NCBI RefSeq assembly: GCF_001514145.1
Contig: NZ_KQ948657.1
Coordinates: forward strand, 840,323 to 904,322
From: Streptomyces canus
GTDB lineage: Bacteria; Actinomycetota; Actinomycetes; Streptomycetales; Streptomycetaceae
Length of the DNA stretch: 64,000 bases
Direction: 5' to 3'
Positions 29,898 through 39,159 of the stretch are shown here, one piece after another. Below the pieces are notes generated by a model. The model saw nothing but the letters and a program-made list of their open reading frames with translations, had not been told where the DNA came from and did no database searches. Every line of letters starts with the position of its first letter. The stretch's first letter is position 1. The position numbers were made by a program, and so were the translations under genes.

Positions 29898-31240
29898 GCG
29901 TTCACCTCCGTGCGGTCGGCCCAGGCCGTCGACTTGGCCGGGTCGAAGGGGCAGCCGCGGCCCGTGATGTGCTGCTCGTACTCCTCGCGGAAGTACTTGA
30001 GCGAGGAGAAGATCGGCGAGGCGGCGCCGTCACCGAGGGCGCAGAACGACTTGCCGTTGATGTTGTCGGCGATGTCGTTCAGCTTGTCGAGGTCGGACAT
30101 GACGCCCTTGCCGGCCTCGATGTCGCGCAGCAACTGCACGAGCCAGTACGTGCCTTCACGGCACGGAGTGCACTTGCCGCAGGACTCGTGGGCGTAGAAC
30201 TCGGTCCAGCGGGTGACGGCGCGCACGACACAGGTCGTCTCGTCGAAGCACTGCAGGGCCTTGGTGCCGAGCATCGAGCCGGCGGCGCCGACACCCTCGT
30301 AGTCGAGGGGGACGTCGAGGTGCTCGTCGGTGAACATCGGCGTCGAGGAACCGCCGGGCGTCCAGAACTTGAGCCGGTGCCCCGGCCGCATCCCGCCGCT
30401 CATCTCCAGGAGCTGGCGCAGCGTGATGCCGAGCGGGGCCTCGAACTGTCCGGGACTGGCGACATGGCCGCTGAGCGAGTAGAGCGTGAAGCCCGGGGAC
30501 TTCTCGCTGCCCATCGACCGGAACCATTCTTTGCCCCGGGTCAGAATCGCGGGAACCGACGCGATCGATTCCACGTTATTCACCACAGTCGGGCATGCAT
30601 ACAGGCCCGCGACCGCAGGGAAAGGGGGACGGAGCCGCGGTTGACCACGGCGGCCTTCGAGCGAGTCGAGCAGTGCGGTCTCCTCACCGCAGATGTACGC
30701 GCCTGCGCCCGCGTGCACGGTGAGTTCGAGATCGAGGCCGCTGCCCAGGATGTTCTGTCCGAGGTAGCCGGCCGCGTAGGCCTCGCTCACGGCCGCGTGC
30801 AGCCGCCGCAGTACTGGGACGACTTCACCCCGCAGATAGATGAAGGCATGCGACGACCTGATGGCATAACACGCGATGACAATGCCCTCGATGAGGCTAT
30901 GTGGGTTCGCGAAGAGGAGCGGGATGTCCTTGCACGTCCCGGGCTCCGACTCGTCGGCGTTGACAACTAGATAGTGCGGCTTTCCATCGCCCTGCGGAAT
31001 GAACTGCCATTTCATTCCCGTGGGGAATCCCGCACCGCCGCGGCCGCGCAGACCGGAGTCCTTGACGTACGCGATCAGGTCGTCCGGCGACATGGCGAGC
31101 GCCTTGCGGAGCCCCTCGTACCCCTCGTGCCTCTTGTAGACGTCCAGCGACCAGGACTTGTCCTCGTCCCAGAAGGCCGACAGCACGGGTGCGAGCAGCT
31201 TCTCGGGACTGGTGTCCTTCAGTTCGGGTGCCAAGGTCAT
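29894..31240 (-). CDS. nuoF: NADH-quinone oxidoreductase subunit F (NADH/FMN site)
   Basis: 448-aa NADH-oxidising subunit. NADH/FMN glycine-rich motif [19 protein letters not shown]-binding [20 protein letters not shown] stretch ([18 protein letters not shown]), [19 protein letters not shown] and the N3 cluster motif [14 protein letters not shown]. Start at 31240 (MTLAPELKD) shares one base with the nuoE stop (TGATG), the usual layout. The open frame runs on upstream as a shadow of nuoE and is not part of the protein. Confidence 0.96.
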   Translation of the reverse strand: MTLAPELKDTSPEKLLAPVLSAFWDEDKSWSLDVYKRHEGYEGLRKALAMSPDDLIAYVKDSGLRGRGGAGFPTGMKWQFIPQGDGKPHYLVVNADESEPGTCKDIPLLFANPHSLIEGIVIACYAIRSSHAFIYLRGEVVPVLRRLHAAVSEAYAAGYLGQNILGSGLDLELTVHAGAGAYICGEETALLDSLEGRRGQPRLRPPFPAVAGLYACPTVVNNVESIASVPAILTRGKEWFRSMGSEKSPGFTLYSLSGHVASPGQFEAPLGITLRQLLEMSGGMRPGHRLKFWTPGGSSTPMFTDEHLDVPLDYEGVGAAGSMLGTKALQCFDETTCVVRAVTRWTEFYAHESCGKCTPCREGTYWLVQLLRDIEAGKGVMSDLDKLNDIADNINGKSFCALGDGAASPIFSSLKYFREEYEQHITGRGCPFDPAKSTAWADRTEVNA

Positions 31241-32100
31241 CACTCCCCCTCCTCGGCGGCGGGCCCGGCCGGATGGGCCGGGTCGGAGGCCGACGTGTCC
31301 TGTGGCGCGTCGTGTGAGCTCAGGTGCTCCGACGGGGACGGCTCGTGGACGTCCCGGTCCTGCGGTGCGCCGTCGCGCGGATGGACCACGCGCGCGGGTG
31401 CGGTCTCTCCCCTGGCCAGGCGGAGGCCCACCAGCGACGCGGGTCCCGCTCCGCCGCTCGCCTCGACGGCCCCCGGCCGCTCGTCGGGGAAACCGGCGAG
31501 GATCCGCGCGGTCTCCTTGAAGGTGCACAGCGGGGCCCCGCGCGTGGGCTCCACCGGACGGCCCGCGCGCAGGTCGTCGACCATGGCCTTCGCGCTCGCC
31601 GGGGTCTGGTTGTCGAAGAACTCCCAGTTGACCATCACGACCGGCGCGAAGTCGCAGGCCGCGTTGCACTCGATGTGCTCCAGGGTGACCTTGCCGTCGT
31701 CGGTGGTCTCGCCGTTGCCGACGCCCAGGTGCTCCTGGAGCTCCGCGAAGATCGCGTCGCCGCCCATCACCGCGCAGAGGGTGTTGGTGCACACACCCAC
31801 CTGGTAGTCACCCGAGGGCTTGCGCCGGTACATGGTGTAGAAGGTGGCCACCGCGGTGACCTCGGCCGTGGTCAGCTCCAGCACGTCCGCGCAGAACCGC
31901 ATTCCGGTGCGCGTGACGTGCCCCTCCTCCGACTGCACGAGATGCAGCAACGGCAGGAGCGCCGAGCGGGAGTCCGGGTAGCGGGCGATGATCTCGCGCG
32001 CGTCCGTCTCGAGCCTCTCTCGAACGTCGTCCGGGTACGCGGGCGCGGGCAGTTCGGGCATGCCCAGGCTGACGCCCCGCTCGGAAGAACTGGTGGTCAC
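31240..32100 (-). CDS. nuoE: NADH-quinone oxidoreductase subunit E
   Basis: Carries the N1a [2Fe-2S] cluster. Thioredoxin-like domain with Cys pairs in [13 protein letters not shown] and [15 protein letters not shown]. 286 aa, where E. coli NuoE is 166; the extra 100 C-terminal residues (after [12 protein letters not shown]) are low-complexity and charged ([17 protein letters not shown]) and are probably disordered. GTG start at 32100 overlaps the nuoD stop by 4 nt. Confidence 0.95.
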   Translation of the reverse strand: MTTSSSERGVSLGMPELPAPAYPDDVRERLETDAREIIARYPDSRSALLPLLHLVQSEEGHVTRTGMRFCADVLELTTAEVTAVATFYTMYRRKPSGDYQVGVCTNTLCAVMGGDAIFAELQEHLGVGNGETTDDGKVTLEHIECNAACDFAPVVMVNWEFFDNQTPASAKAMVDDLRAGRPVEPTRGAPLCTFKETARILAGFPDERPGAVEASGGAGPASLVGLRLARGETAPARVVHPRDGAPQDRDVHEPSPSEHLSSHDAPQDTSASDPAHPAGPAAEEGE

Positions 32101-33419
32101 CGGTCGACGCCTCCCATCACGGGGTCAATGGACGCGACAGCGACGATGACGTCGGCGACCTGGCCGCCCTCGCACATCGCCGCCATGGCCTGAAGGTTGG
32201 TGAAGGACGGGTCCCGGAAGTGGACCCGGAAGGGGCGGGTGCCGCCGTCGGACACGGCGTGCACCCCGAGTTCGCCCTTGGGCGACTCGACGGCCACGTA
32301 CGCCTGTCCCGGCGGGACGCGGAAGCCCTCGGTGACCAGCTTGAAGTGGTGGATCAGGGCCTCCATGGAGGTGCCCATGATCTTCTTGATGTGGTCGAGG
32401 GAGTTGCCGAGCCCGTCAGGACCCAGGGCGAGCTGGGCGGGCCAGGCGATCTTCTTGTCGGCGACCATGACCGGGCCGGGCTGCAGCCGGTCCAGACACT
32501 GCTCGACGATCCTGAGCGACTGGCGCATCTCCTCGAGCCGGATGAGGAAGCGGCCGTAGGAGTCGCAGGTGTCGGCGGTCGGGATGTCGAACTCGTAGTT
32601 CTCGTAGCCGCAGTAGGGCTGCGACTTGCGCAGGTCGTGCGGCAGGCCGGTGGAGCGCAGGATCGGACCGGTGGCGCCGAGGGCCATGCAGCCCGCCAGG
32701 TCGAGGTAGCCGACGTCCTGCATGCGGGCCTTGAAGATGGGGTTCCCGGTGGCGAGCTTGTCGTACTCCGGGAGGTTCTTCTTCATCTTCTTCACGAACT
32801 CGCGGATGTGGTCCACCGCGCCGGGCGGCAGGTCCTGCGCGAGTCCGCCGGGGCGGATGTACGCGTGGTTCATCCGCAGGCCCGTGATGAGCTCGTAGAT
32901 GTCGAGAATCATTTCACGATCACGGAATCCGTAGATCATGATCGTGGTGGCGCCGAGTTCCATGCCGCCGGTGGCGATGCACACCAGGTGCGAGGAGAGC
33001 CGGTTCAGCTCCATCAGGAGCACCCGGATGATCTCGGCCCGCTCGGTGATCTGGTCCTCGATGCCGAGGAGTTTCTCGACGGCGAGACAGTAGGCGGTCT
33101 CGTTGAAGAAGGACGTCAGGTAGTCCATGCGCGTCACGAACGTGGTGCCCTGCGTCCACGTGCGGAACTCGAGGTTCTTCTCGATGCCGGTGTGCAGGTA
33201 GCCGATGCCGCAGCGGGCCTCGGTGACCGTCTCGCCGTCGATCTCCAGGATCAGGCGGAGCACTCCGTGGGTGGAGGGGTGCTGCGGGCCCATGTTGACG
33301 ACGATGCGCTCGTCGTCGGCGCGGGCCGCGGACTGGACGACCTCGTCCCAGTCGCCACCGGTGACCGTGTACACGGTGCCCTCGGTGGTCTCACGCGGAG
33401 TTGCGTGCTGCGTGCTCAT
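32097..33419 (-). CDS. nuoD: NADH-quinone oxidoreductase subunit D
   Basis: 49-kDa-like subunit forming the quinone pocket with NuoB. 440 aa. Conserved [18 protein letters not shown] near the N-terminus with the quinone-site His, [12 protein letters not shown], and the C-terminal DPVMGGVDR. Related to the large subunit of [NiFe] hydrogenases without its metal Cys. NuoC and NuoD are separate here, unlike the fused E. coli NuoCD. Start at 33419 overlaps the nuoC stop by 4 nt. Confidence 0.96.
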   Translation of the reverse strand: MSTQHATPRETTEGTVYTVTGGDWDEVVQSAARADDERIVVNMGPQHPSTHGVLRLILEIDGETVTEARCGIGYLHTGIEKNLEFRTWTQGTTFVTRMDYLTSFFNETAYCLAVEKLLGIEDQITERAEIIRVLLMELNRLSSHLVCIATGGMELGATTIMIYGFRDREMILDIYELITGLRMNHAYIRPGGLAQDLPPGAVDHIREFVKKMKKNLPEYDKLATGNPIFKARMQDVGYLDLAGCMALGATGPILRSTGLPHDLRKSQPYCGYENYEFDIPTADTCDSYGRFLIRLEEMRQSLRIVEQCLDRLQPGPVMVADKKIAWPAQLALGPDGLGNSLDHIKKIMGTSMEALIHHFKLVTEGFRVPPGQAYVAVESPKGELGVHAVSDGGTRPFRVHFRDPSFTNLQAMAAMCEGGQVADVIVAVASIDPVMGGVDR

Positions 33420-34183
33420 GAGTACGACCTCCGCTGGTCCGGAGCCGGGATCTGGGCGCCCTTGTACTCGACGGGGATGCCGCCGAGGGGGTAGTCCTTG
33501 CGCTGCGGATGGCCCTGCCAGTCGTCCGGCATCATGATCCGCGTCAGGGCCGGGTGACCGTCGAAGACGATCCCGAAGAAGTCGTAGGTCTCGCGCTCGT
33601 GCCAGTCGTTGGTCGGATACACGGAGACCAGGGACGGGATGTGCGGGTCGGCGTCCGGAGCGCTGACCTCCAGGCGGATCAGCCGGTTGTGGGTGATCGA
33701 GCGCAGGTGGTAGACGGCGTGCAGCTCGCGGCCCTTGTCGTGGAGGTAGTGGACCCCGCTGACGCCGGTGCAGAGCTCGAAGCGCAGGGCCGGGTCGTCG
33801 CGCAGGGTGCGGGCGACGCGGAGCAGGTGCTCGCGCTCGATGTGGAAGGTGATCTCGTCGCGGTCGACGACCGTCTTCTCGATCGCGTTGCCGGGGAGCA
33901 GTCCCTGCTCCTCCAGGGCGCCTTCCAGCTCGTCGGCGACCTCGTCGAACCATCCGCCGTAGGGGCGGGCCGCCGGTCCCGGGAGGCGGACCGAGCGGAC
34001 CAGGCCGCCGTAGCCGGAGGTGTCGCCGCCGTTGTTGGCGCCGAACATGCCGCGCTGGACGCGGATCTCCTCACCGCCGTCGCCGCGCTGGCCGGGGAGG
34101 TTGGAGGCGGCGAGGTCCTTCTCGGGGTTCACCCCGTTCGACGCCCCGCCCGCGCCGTTGCTCGTGCCGTTCGCGTCGCTCAC
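33416..34183 (-). CDS. nuoC: NADH-quinone oxidoreductase subunit C
   Basis: 30-kDa-like subunit of the peripheral arm, 255 aa. The conserved C-terminal part contains [25 protein letters not shown] and [20 protein letters not shown]. The N-terminal 75 residues are Gly/Asn-rich ([17 protein letters not shown]) and look disordered, making the protein longer than the core family. GTG start at 34183 overlaps the nuoB stop by 4 nt; a longer open frame upstream is a shadow of nuoB. Confidence 0.95.
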   Translation of the reverse strand: MSDANGTSNGAGGASNGVNPEKDLAASNLPGQRGDGGEEIRVQRGMFGANNGGDTSGYGGLVRSVRLPGPAARPYGGWFDEVADELEGALEEQGLLPGNAIEKTVVDRDEITFHIEREHLLRVARTLRDDPALRFELCTGVSGVHYLHDKGRELHAVYHLRSITHNRLIRLEVSAPDADPHIPSLVSVYPTNDWHERETYDFFGIVFDGHPALTRIMMPDDWQGHPQRKDYPLGGIPVEYKGAQIPAPDQRRSYS

Positions 34184-34734
34184 CGCAGCAGCCCCTTCAT
34201 CTCGATCGTGGGCAGGGCCTTGAGCGCCGCCTCCTCCGCCTCGCGGGCCGCCTCCTCGGCGTTCACGCCGAGCTTGGAGGTCTGGATCTTCTGATGGAGC
34301 TTGAGGATCGCGTCCATCAGCATCTCGGGCCGTGGCGGGCAGCCGGGCAGATAGATGTCGACCGGGACGATGTGGTCGACGCCCTGCACGATCGCGTAGT
34401 TGTTGAACATGCCGCCCGAGGAGGCGCAGACCCCCATGGAGATGACCCACTTGGGGTTCGGCATCTGGTCGTAGACCTGCCGGAGCACCGGCGCCATCTT
34501 CTGGCTGACCCGGCCGGCGACGATCATGAGGTCCGCCTGGCGGGGTGAGCCGCGGAAGACCTCCATGCCGAAGCGGGCCAGGTCGTAGCGTCCGGCGCCC
34601 GTGGTCATCATCTCGATGGCACAGCAGGCCAGGCCGAAGGTGGCCGGGAAGACGGACGACTTACGCACCCAGCCCGCGGCCTGCTCGACGGTGGTCAGCA
34701 GGAAGCCGCTCGGCAGCTTTTCTTCGAGTCCCAT
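34180..34734 (-). CDS. nuoB: NADH-quinone oxidoreductase subunit B
   Basis: 184-aa subunit holding cluster N2, the donor to the quinone. All four Cys ligands are seen: the adjacent pair in [11 protein letters not shown], then MGVCASSGG and [10 protein letters not shown]. The Tyr/Arg stretch [20 protein letters not shown] is typical. ATG at 34734, 14 nt after the nuoA stop; ends in a GTGA overlap with nuoC. Confidence 0.97.
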   Translation of the reverse strand: MGLEEKLPSGFLLTTVEQAAGWVRKSSVFPATFGLACCAIEMMTTGAGRYDLARFGMEVFRGSPRQADLMIVAGRVSQKMAPVLRQVYDQMPNPKWVISMGVCASSGGMFNNYAIVQGVDHIVPVDIYLPGCPPRPEMLMDAILKLHQKIQTSKLGVNAEEAAREAEEAALKALPTIEMKGLLR

Positions 34735-34748
34735 GAGTTAAAGGCCCC

Positions 34749-35108
34749 TCAGTCCCATTCCAGGCCGCCGCGCCGCCATACGTACGCGTACGCGACGAAG
34801 ACGGTGAGCACGAAGAGCAGCATCTCCACGAGCCCGAAAACACCCAGGGCGTCGAAGGTGACGGCCCAGGGGTAGAGGAAGACGATCTCGATGTCGAAGA
34901 CGATGAAGAGCATCGCCGTCAGGTAGTACTTGATGGGGAAGCGCCCGCCGCCGGCCGGCGTGGGGGTCGGCTCGATCCCGCACTCGTAGGCCTCGAGCTT
35001 GGCCCGGTTGTACCGCTTCGGACCGATCAGCGTGGCCATGACCACGGAGAAGATCGCAAAGCCTGCCCCGAGGGCTCCCAGTACGAGGATGGGCGCATAA
35101 GCGTTCAC
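34749..35108 (-). CDS. nuoA: NADH-quinone oxidoreductase subunit A
   Basis: 119-aa, three-helix membrane subunit of complex I, standard length. The loop KLEAYECGIEPTPTPAGGGRFPIKYYL contains the conserved Cys/Glu that sit at the quinone channel mouth; the second helix FIVFDIEIVFLYPWAVTF carries conserved Asp and Glu. GTG start at 35108. First gene of the nuoA-N operon; its promoter and a Rex-like operator are upstream. Confidence 0.96.
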   Translation of the reverse strand: MNAYAPILVLGALGAGFAIFSVVMATLIGPKRYNRAKLEAYECGIEPTPTPAGGGRFPIKYYLTAMLFIVFDIEIVFLYPWAVTFDALGVFGLVEMLLFVLTVFVAYAYVWRRGGLEWD

Positions 35109-35216
35109 CGCTCCTCGCTCCTCTCAGTCGGCACTGACTGCTGGCGATGGCATCGGACTCACACCCGACTCACACGTCCCTCTGACCTCCGTCCGTCTCG
35201 ACGAAGATCGCGAACA

Positions 35217-35232
35217 TGTGAAGCAGGTCACA
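35217..35232. promoter_or_regulatory. Rex-like redox operator upstream of nuoA
   Basis: TGTGAAGCAGGTCACA differs at two inner positions from the Streptomyces Rex operator consensus (TGTGAACGCGTTCACA). It lies just downstream of the candidate nuo start point, where a bound repressor would block transcription. Rex senses the NADH/NAD+ ratio and is reported to control nuo and cyd genes in S. coelicolor. Confidence 0.65.
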
Positions 35233-35248
35233 AGCCCAACTGACCCGC

Positions 35249-35254
35249 ATCCTA
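35249..35254 (-). promoter_or_regulatory. Candidate -10 box of the nuo operon
   Basis: On the minus strand TAGGAT (fits TANNNT). A 17-nt spacer leads to CGCAGA, a poor -35. This places a start near 35242 and leaves a leader of about 130 nt before nuoA. Confidence 0.45.
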
Positions 35255-35369
35255 TGCCTGCCGGTCTGTGATCTGCGACACGGGGTATTGCACAAGCTTT
35301 GTGATCTCCACCACCAGACGAAGGATCATGACGTCGGATCGGTGGTGATCTTCACACGAGAAGCGTCCA

Positions 35370-35379
35370 AGTGATCACC
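35370..35379. promoter_or_regulatory. BldD-like site AGTGATCACC
   Basis: Matches the published BldD half-site arrangement AGTGA-(n)-TCACC with no spacer. Inside the nuo/NlpC intergenic region. Short palindromes of this size occur by chance, so the support is limited. Confidence 0.35.
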
Positions 35380-35842
35380 AGAGGTGACATTTCCGCTAGT
35401 CGGCGCAGGTCGGAAGAGGCGTCTCCATATCAAGAGACTTCCCCTGCATGCAAATTGGTGCTGGACGCGAGTGCTTGATAGAGGACCGCATTCACACCTC
35501 AGTGGGACCCGCGAGGACCGATGTGGACGCGTGCACACATTCACGAGCACCGGCCACCTCCGGACGCAGCCGCCGCCGTAACCGTTGCGTGACCTCCACC
35601 ACACACATGAGAGGTTCCTAAGAAGGGGGCTTGGCCATCGGCCTCAACCGATGGTAGATGCGGGGCAATTAGGGCGTAACAGCGAAAGGCCATGATCACA
35701 GGCTTGATCACGAGCGTCCGCAATGTCCGTTACGGCGTCAATAAAGAGTGGGGCACCGGAGATTCGGGCCACCGATTGAACAACTGTGGCGCAGCACACG
35801 TTTCTTGAAGGTATGGAGGAGCCCCTGATACCAGTTGGTCTC

Positions 35843-36649
35843 ATGTCCCACACCGCTCACATACGCAGTCACCGGAAACCCCGCCGCAGCGCGACGACTT
35901 CGATCGCCGTCCGCGCCGGCGTCGCCGGTGGCGTGCTCAGCATGGCAGCGGCGGGCGCGTCGGCTTCGGCGTTCGCCGCCGAGTCGACGACGCAGACCCT
36001 CGAACTGCCCACCCTGTCGGCCGATCTGGGCAGCCAGGTCGCCGAGTCCGCCGACGCGATGCAGCAGGCGGCCGCCAACTACCAGCTGCAGGCCGAGCGT
36101 GACGCGGCCGCCGCAAAGGCCGCGAAGCAGGCCAAGGCGGACCTCGCGGAGGCCAAGAAGAAGGCGGAGGCCAAGAAGAAGGCCGAGGAGGCCCGCAAGG
36201 CCGCAGCCGAGGAAGCCGCCTCGCGCAGCGCCGAACGGACCACGCTGTCCGCCTCGGCGAGCGCCAGTGTCTCCACGAGCTCGTCCACCGCCACCGGTTC
36301 GGCCGCGGCCGTCATCGCCTTCGTGAAGGCACAGGTCGGTGACGCCTACGTCTCCGGCGGCACCGGCCCCAACTCCTGGGACTGCTCGGGCCTCGTCCAG
36401 GCCGCGTTCAGCCAGATCGGCGTCGACCTGCCGCGTGTCTCGCAGGACCAGTCGACCGCGGGTACCCAGGTCTCACTGAGCAACCTCCAGCCGGGCGACA
36501 TCCTGTACTGGGGCGGCGCGGGCAGCGCGTACCACGTGGCGGTGTACGTCGGCGACGGTATGTTCGTCGGCGCGCAGAACCCCTCGACGGGTGTCGCCGA
36601 GAAGCCGCTGTCCTACGACCCGCCGACCGGAGCGGTGCGGGTGCTCTGA
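35843..36649 (+). CDS. Secreted NlpC/P60 cell-wall hydrolase
   Basis: About 268 aa. N-terminal signal region (VAGGVLSMAAAGASASAFAAE) followed by a long Ala/Lys/Glu coiled coil (AKKKAEAKKKAEEARK, about residues 90-140), a Ser/Thr linker, then the NlpC/P60 domain: catalytic Cys in NSWDCSGLVQAAF, PRVSQDQ, and catalytic His in SAYHVAVYVGDGMF. Such enzymes cut the D-Glu/DAP bond of peptidoglycan stem peptides. The start is uncertain: the ATG at 35843 gives a normal signal, but GGAGGAG is 21 nt away; an ATG at 35813 is also open. A strong hairpin terminator follows. Confidence 0.9.
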   Translation: MSHTAHIRSHRKPRRSATTSIAVRAGVAGGVLSMAAAGASASAFAAESTTQTLELPTLSADLGSQVAESADAMQQAAANYQLQAERDAAAAKAAKQAKADLAEAKKKAEAKKKAEEARKAAAEEAASRSAERTTLSASASASVSTSSSTATGSAAAVIAFVKAQVGDAYVSGGTGPNSWDCSGLVQAAFSQIGVDLPRVSQDQSTAGTQVSLSNLQPGDILYWGGAGSAYHVAVYVGDGMFVGAQNPSTGVAEKPLSYDPPTGAVRVL

Positions 36650-36666
36650 CACCGGAACAGCTTGAT

Positions 36667-36697
36667 GGGGCCGCAGCCGCTCGGGGGCTGCGGCCCC
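36667..36697 (+). terminator. Terminator after the NlpC/P60 gene
   Basis: 12-bp perfect stem GGGGCCGCAGCC / GGCTGCGGCCCC with a 7-nt loop, 18 nt after the stop codon. Confidence 0.75.
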
Positions 36698-36998
36698 GCT
36701 GCTTCGTCCAAGGCGGTGGCGCAGCTCGTCGACCCGTTTCAGGGGGTTCGCTCTCCGCTCGGCGTCCGAATTGTCCGCGTCCAGCAGCGCGTTGACCGCG
36801 AGCCGGGACCGCTGTGCGCGCCGTGGGGCGGTTGCCGGAGGCTTGGCGCCCGCTCTGCCCACCCCCACGGCTCCTCACCCGACGGCCGCTCCCCCGGCCC
36901 CCGTCAGGAACCGTCAGCGGGTGTGGCCGGTCTGCTCCTGGGGCTGTTGGATGTGTTCTCGGCATCCTCACAACCCACATCGAACAGGAGACATCACC
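36698..36998. other. Gap before the peptide deformylase gene
   Basis: About 300 nt. A minus-strand open frame (36473-36868) crosses it, but it runs through the terminator and into the NlpC gene and looks spurious. No clear -35/-10 pair was found. The last 40 nt carry the CAGGAG site used by the deformylase gene. Confidence 0.3.
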
Positions 36999-37646
36999 AT
37001 GCCCAGTGTGTTCGTTCAGGGCAGGCCCACCGACTCGTATCCGCCTCTCGCCCCCGAGGCCCGGCGCGGGCAGGTCCGGCGCATCACCGAGGTCGGCGAG
37101 GAGGTGCTGCACAAGCCGTGCCGGGACGTGACCGAGTTCGGGCCCGATCTCGCCGCGCTGATCGACGACATGTTCCTCACGATGTACATCGCGGACGGGG
37201 CCGGCCTCGCGGCCAACCAGGTCGACGTCGATCTGCGGCTTTTCGTCTACGACTGCCCGGACGACGACGGGGTCCGGCATGTCGGGCACATCGTCAACCC
37301 GGTGCTCGAGCAGGTCGACCCGGCCGGGCGCAGGCTGCTCGAGGACAGCGAGGGGTGCCTGTCGGTGCCGGGCGCCGTCATGGACGTACCGCGCCCGGAC
37401 CGGGCCGTGGTCCACGGGTTCGACAAAGACGGCGCCCCTCTCGTGATCGAGGGGACCGGGTACTTCGCGCGCTGCCTGGCCCACGAGACCGACCATGTGA
37501 ACGGGCACGTGTATCTGGACCGGCTGTCCAAGCGGGACCGGAAGGAGGCGCTGCGGCAGGTGGCGGACCGGCGGGACGAGGTGTTCGCCCGCCGGGCGGC
37601 CAACATCGAGGCGCTGAACGGCGGTCAGGGCACTGTCAGCGCCTGA
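36999..37646 (+). CDS. def: Peptide deformylase
   Basis: Removes the N-formyl group from new proteins. 215 aa, slightly longer than the 168 aa of E. coli. All three motifs are intact: GAGLAANQ (residues 67-74), EGCLSVP with metal-binding Cys120, and HETDH with metal ligands His162/His166 and catalytic Glu163. CAGGAG lies 8 nt before the ATG. Streptomyces genomes usually have several def paralogues, so this need not be the housekeeping copy. Its 3' end overlaps by 11 nt the end of a tiny convergent open frame. Confidence 0.95.
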   Translation: MPSVFVQGRPTDSYPPLAPEARRGQVRRITEVGEEVLHKPCRDVTEFGPDLAALIDDMFLTMYIADGAGLAANQVDVDLRLFVYDCPDDDGVRHVGHIVNPVLEQVDPAGRRLLEDSEGCLSVPGAVMDVPRPDRAVVHGFDKDGAPLVIEGTGYFARCLAHETDHVNGHVYLDRLSKRDRKEALRQVADRRDEVFARRAANIEALNGGQGTVSA

Positions 37647-37719
37647 GGGAGTGGACCAGCGCCCACACCGACACCGCGATGAGGATGACGAACACGGGTA
37701 ACGCGACCCCTACGTCCAT
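37636..37719 (-). CDS. Possible 27-aa single-helix membrane peptide
   Basis: MDVGVALPVFVILIAVSVWALVHSLRR: one hydrophobic helix with a double-Arg C-terminus, the pattern of small membrane proteins. GGAGGG precedes the ATG but with only about one base of spacing, which weakens the call. It lies just downstream of the MenJ-like gene on the same strand (gap 32 nt) and overlaps the deformylase end. No family recognised. Confidence 0.35.
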   Translation of the reverse strand: MDVGVALPVFVILIAVSVWALVHSLRR

Positions 37720-37751
37720 CCCTCCACGGTGCTCCGTCCGAGGGGCTCCCG

Positions 37752-39038
37752 TCACGCCTTCGGCGCCACCTTGCTCAGCCCGTTGATGATCCGGTCCATC
37801 GCGTCGCCGCCCGTGGGGTCGGTGAGGTTGGCGAGCATCTTGAGGGTGAACTTCATGAGCAGCGGGTGGGTCAGGCCGCGCTGGGCCGCGATCTTCATGA
37901 CCTTCGGGTTGCCGATGAGCTTCACGAAGGCGCGGCCCAGCGTGTAGTAGCCGCCGTAGGTGTCCTTGAGGACGCGCGGGTAGCGCTGCAGGGCCATTTC
38001 GCGCCCCGCGGGGGTGGAGCGGGCGTGGGCCTGGACGATGACGTCGGCGGCGATCTGGCCGGACTCCATGGCGTAGGCGATGCCTTCGCCGTTGAAGGGG
38101 TTCACCATGCCGCCGGCGTCGCCGACCAGGAGCAGGCCCTTGGTGTAGTGCGGCTGGCGGTTGAAGGCCATCGGCAGGGCGGCGCCGCGGATCGGGCCGG
38201 TCATGTTGTCCGGGGTGTAGCCCCACTCCTCCGGCATCGAGGCGCACCAGGCCTTCAGCACCTCGCGCCAGTCGAGCTCCTTGAAGGAGTCGGAGGTGTT
38301 CAGGACGCCGAGGCCGACGTTGGAGGTGCCGTCGCCCATGCCGAAGATCCAGCCGTAGCCGGGCAGCAGCCGGTCCTCGCCGGGGCCGCGGCGGTCCCAC
38401 AGCTCCAGCCAGGACTCCAGGTAGTCGTCCTCGTGCCGCGGGGACTCGAAGTACGTCCGTACGGCCACGCCCATCGGGCGGTCCTCGCGGCGGTGCAGGC
38501 CCATCGCGAGGGAGAGCCGGGTGGAGTTGCCGTCGGCGGCGACCACGAGGGGCGCGTGGAAGGTGACTTCGCGCTTGTCCTCACCCAGTTTCGCGTGGAC
38601 ACCGGTGATGCGGCCGGTGCGGTCGTCGATGATCGGGGCACCGACGTTGCAGCGCTCGAACAGCCGCGCCCCGGCCTTCTGGGCCTGGCGGGCGAGCTGC
38701 TCGTCGAAGTCGTCGCGCTTGCGGACGAGGCCGTAGTCGGGGAAGGAGGCGAGATCCGGCCAGTCGAGCTGGAGGCGTACGCCGCCGCCGATGATCCGAA
38801 GACCCTTGTTCCGCAGCCATCCGGCCTCTTCGGAGATGTCGATGCCCATCGCCACGAGCTGTTTGGTGGCACGCGGGGTGAGGCCGTCTCCGCAGACCTT
38901 CTCACGCGGGAACTCGGTCTTCTCCAGCAGGAGCACGTCGAGTCCGGACTTGGCGAGGTGGTACGCGGTCGTGGAGCCGGCCGGCCCCGCGCCGACGACG
39001 ATGACATCGGCGGTGTTCTCGGACAGGGGCTCGGTCAC
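37752..39038 (-). CDS. MenJ-like / geranylgeranyl-reductase-family FAD oxidoreductase
   Basis: 428-aa flavoprotein. FAD motif VIVVGAGPAGSTTAYHLAKSG, the family Cys region EKVCGDGLTPRA, and the FAD-closing LLLVGDAGGMVNPFNGEGIAYAMESG. The closest known role is mycobacterial MenJ (Rv0561c), which saturates one isoprene of menaquinone; Streptomyces make partly saturated MK-9(H4-H8), and this gene sits among menaquinone genes, so quinone side-chain reduction is likely. Archaeal relatives reduce geranylgeranyl lipids. GTG at 39038 with GGAGA 7 nt upstream is preferred over an ATG at 39104 that would translate a short tandem repeat. Confidence 0.85.
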   Translation of the reverse strand: MTEPLSENTADVIVVGAGPAGSTTAYHLAKSGLDVLLLEKTEFPREKVCGDGLTPRATKQLVAMGIDISEEAGWLRNKGLRIIGGGVRLQLDWPDLASFPDYGLVRKRDDFDEQLARQAQKAGARLFERCNVGAPIIDDRTGRITGVHAKLGEDKREVTFHAPLVVAADGNSTRLSLAMGLHRREDRPMGVAVRTYFESPRHEDDYLESWLELWDRRGPGEDRLLPGYGWIFGMGDGTSNVGLGVLNTSDSFKELDWREVLKAWCASMPEEWGYTPDNMTGPIRGAALPMAFNRQPHYTKGLLLVGDAGGMVNPFNGEGIAYAMESGQIAADVIVQAHARSTPAGREMALQRYPRVLKDTYGGYYTLGRAFVKLIGNPKVMKIAAQRGLTHPLLMKFTLKMLANLTDPTGGDAMDRIINGLSKVAPKA

Positions 39039-39055
39039 GGCGGGATCTCCCAGGC

Positions 39056-39087
39056 TCGGAATCAAGTTCGGAATCAAGTTCTGAATC
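39056..39087. repeat. 12-bp tandem repeat (2.7 copies) before the MenJ-like gene
   Basis: Unit TCGGAATCAAGT is repeated twice exactly, then a partial TCTGAATC. It lies in the untranslated leader if GTG 39038 is the start. Its copy number may vary between strains. Confidence 0.6.
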
Positions 39088-39159
39088 CGCGTGCCGACCG
39101 GCACTGGACATGGGCAGTCTATTCAGCAGAATTGATCACCCGGCTGAAGGGCTGCCCCA

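Larger units (their letters stand above)
35109..35842. other. Long regulatory intergenic region between nuoA and the NlpC/P60 gene
   Basis: About 730 nt without a credible gene, with lower GC than its surroundings. It holds the nuo -10 and Rex-like site, a CACAA-GCT-TTGTG dyad (35291-35303), a BldD-like AGTGATCACC (35370-35379) within paired GGTGATC/GATCACC sequences (35344-35379), and a 7-bp hairpin CCATCGG/CCGATGG (35635-35654). No ydaO/c-di-AMP riboswitch pattern was recognised. The part after 35400 should contain the promoter and leader of the plus-strand gene. Confidence 0.5.

Noticed and set aside
35109..35842. Possible ydaO (c-di-AMP) riboswitch before the NlpC gene
   Set aside because: Riboswitches of this type precede some Streptomyces wall-hydrolase genes, but I could not find its conserved core here.
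36473..36868. Minus-strand open frame between NlpC and def
   Set aside because: Overlaps the NlpC gene and its terminator; no ribosome site and no recognisable family.
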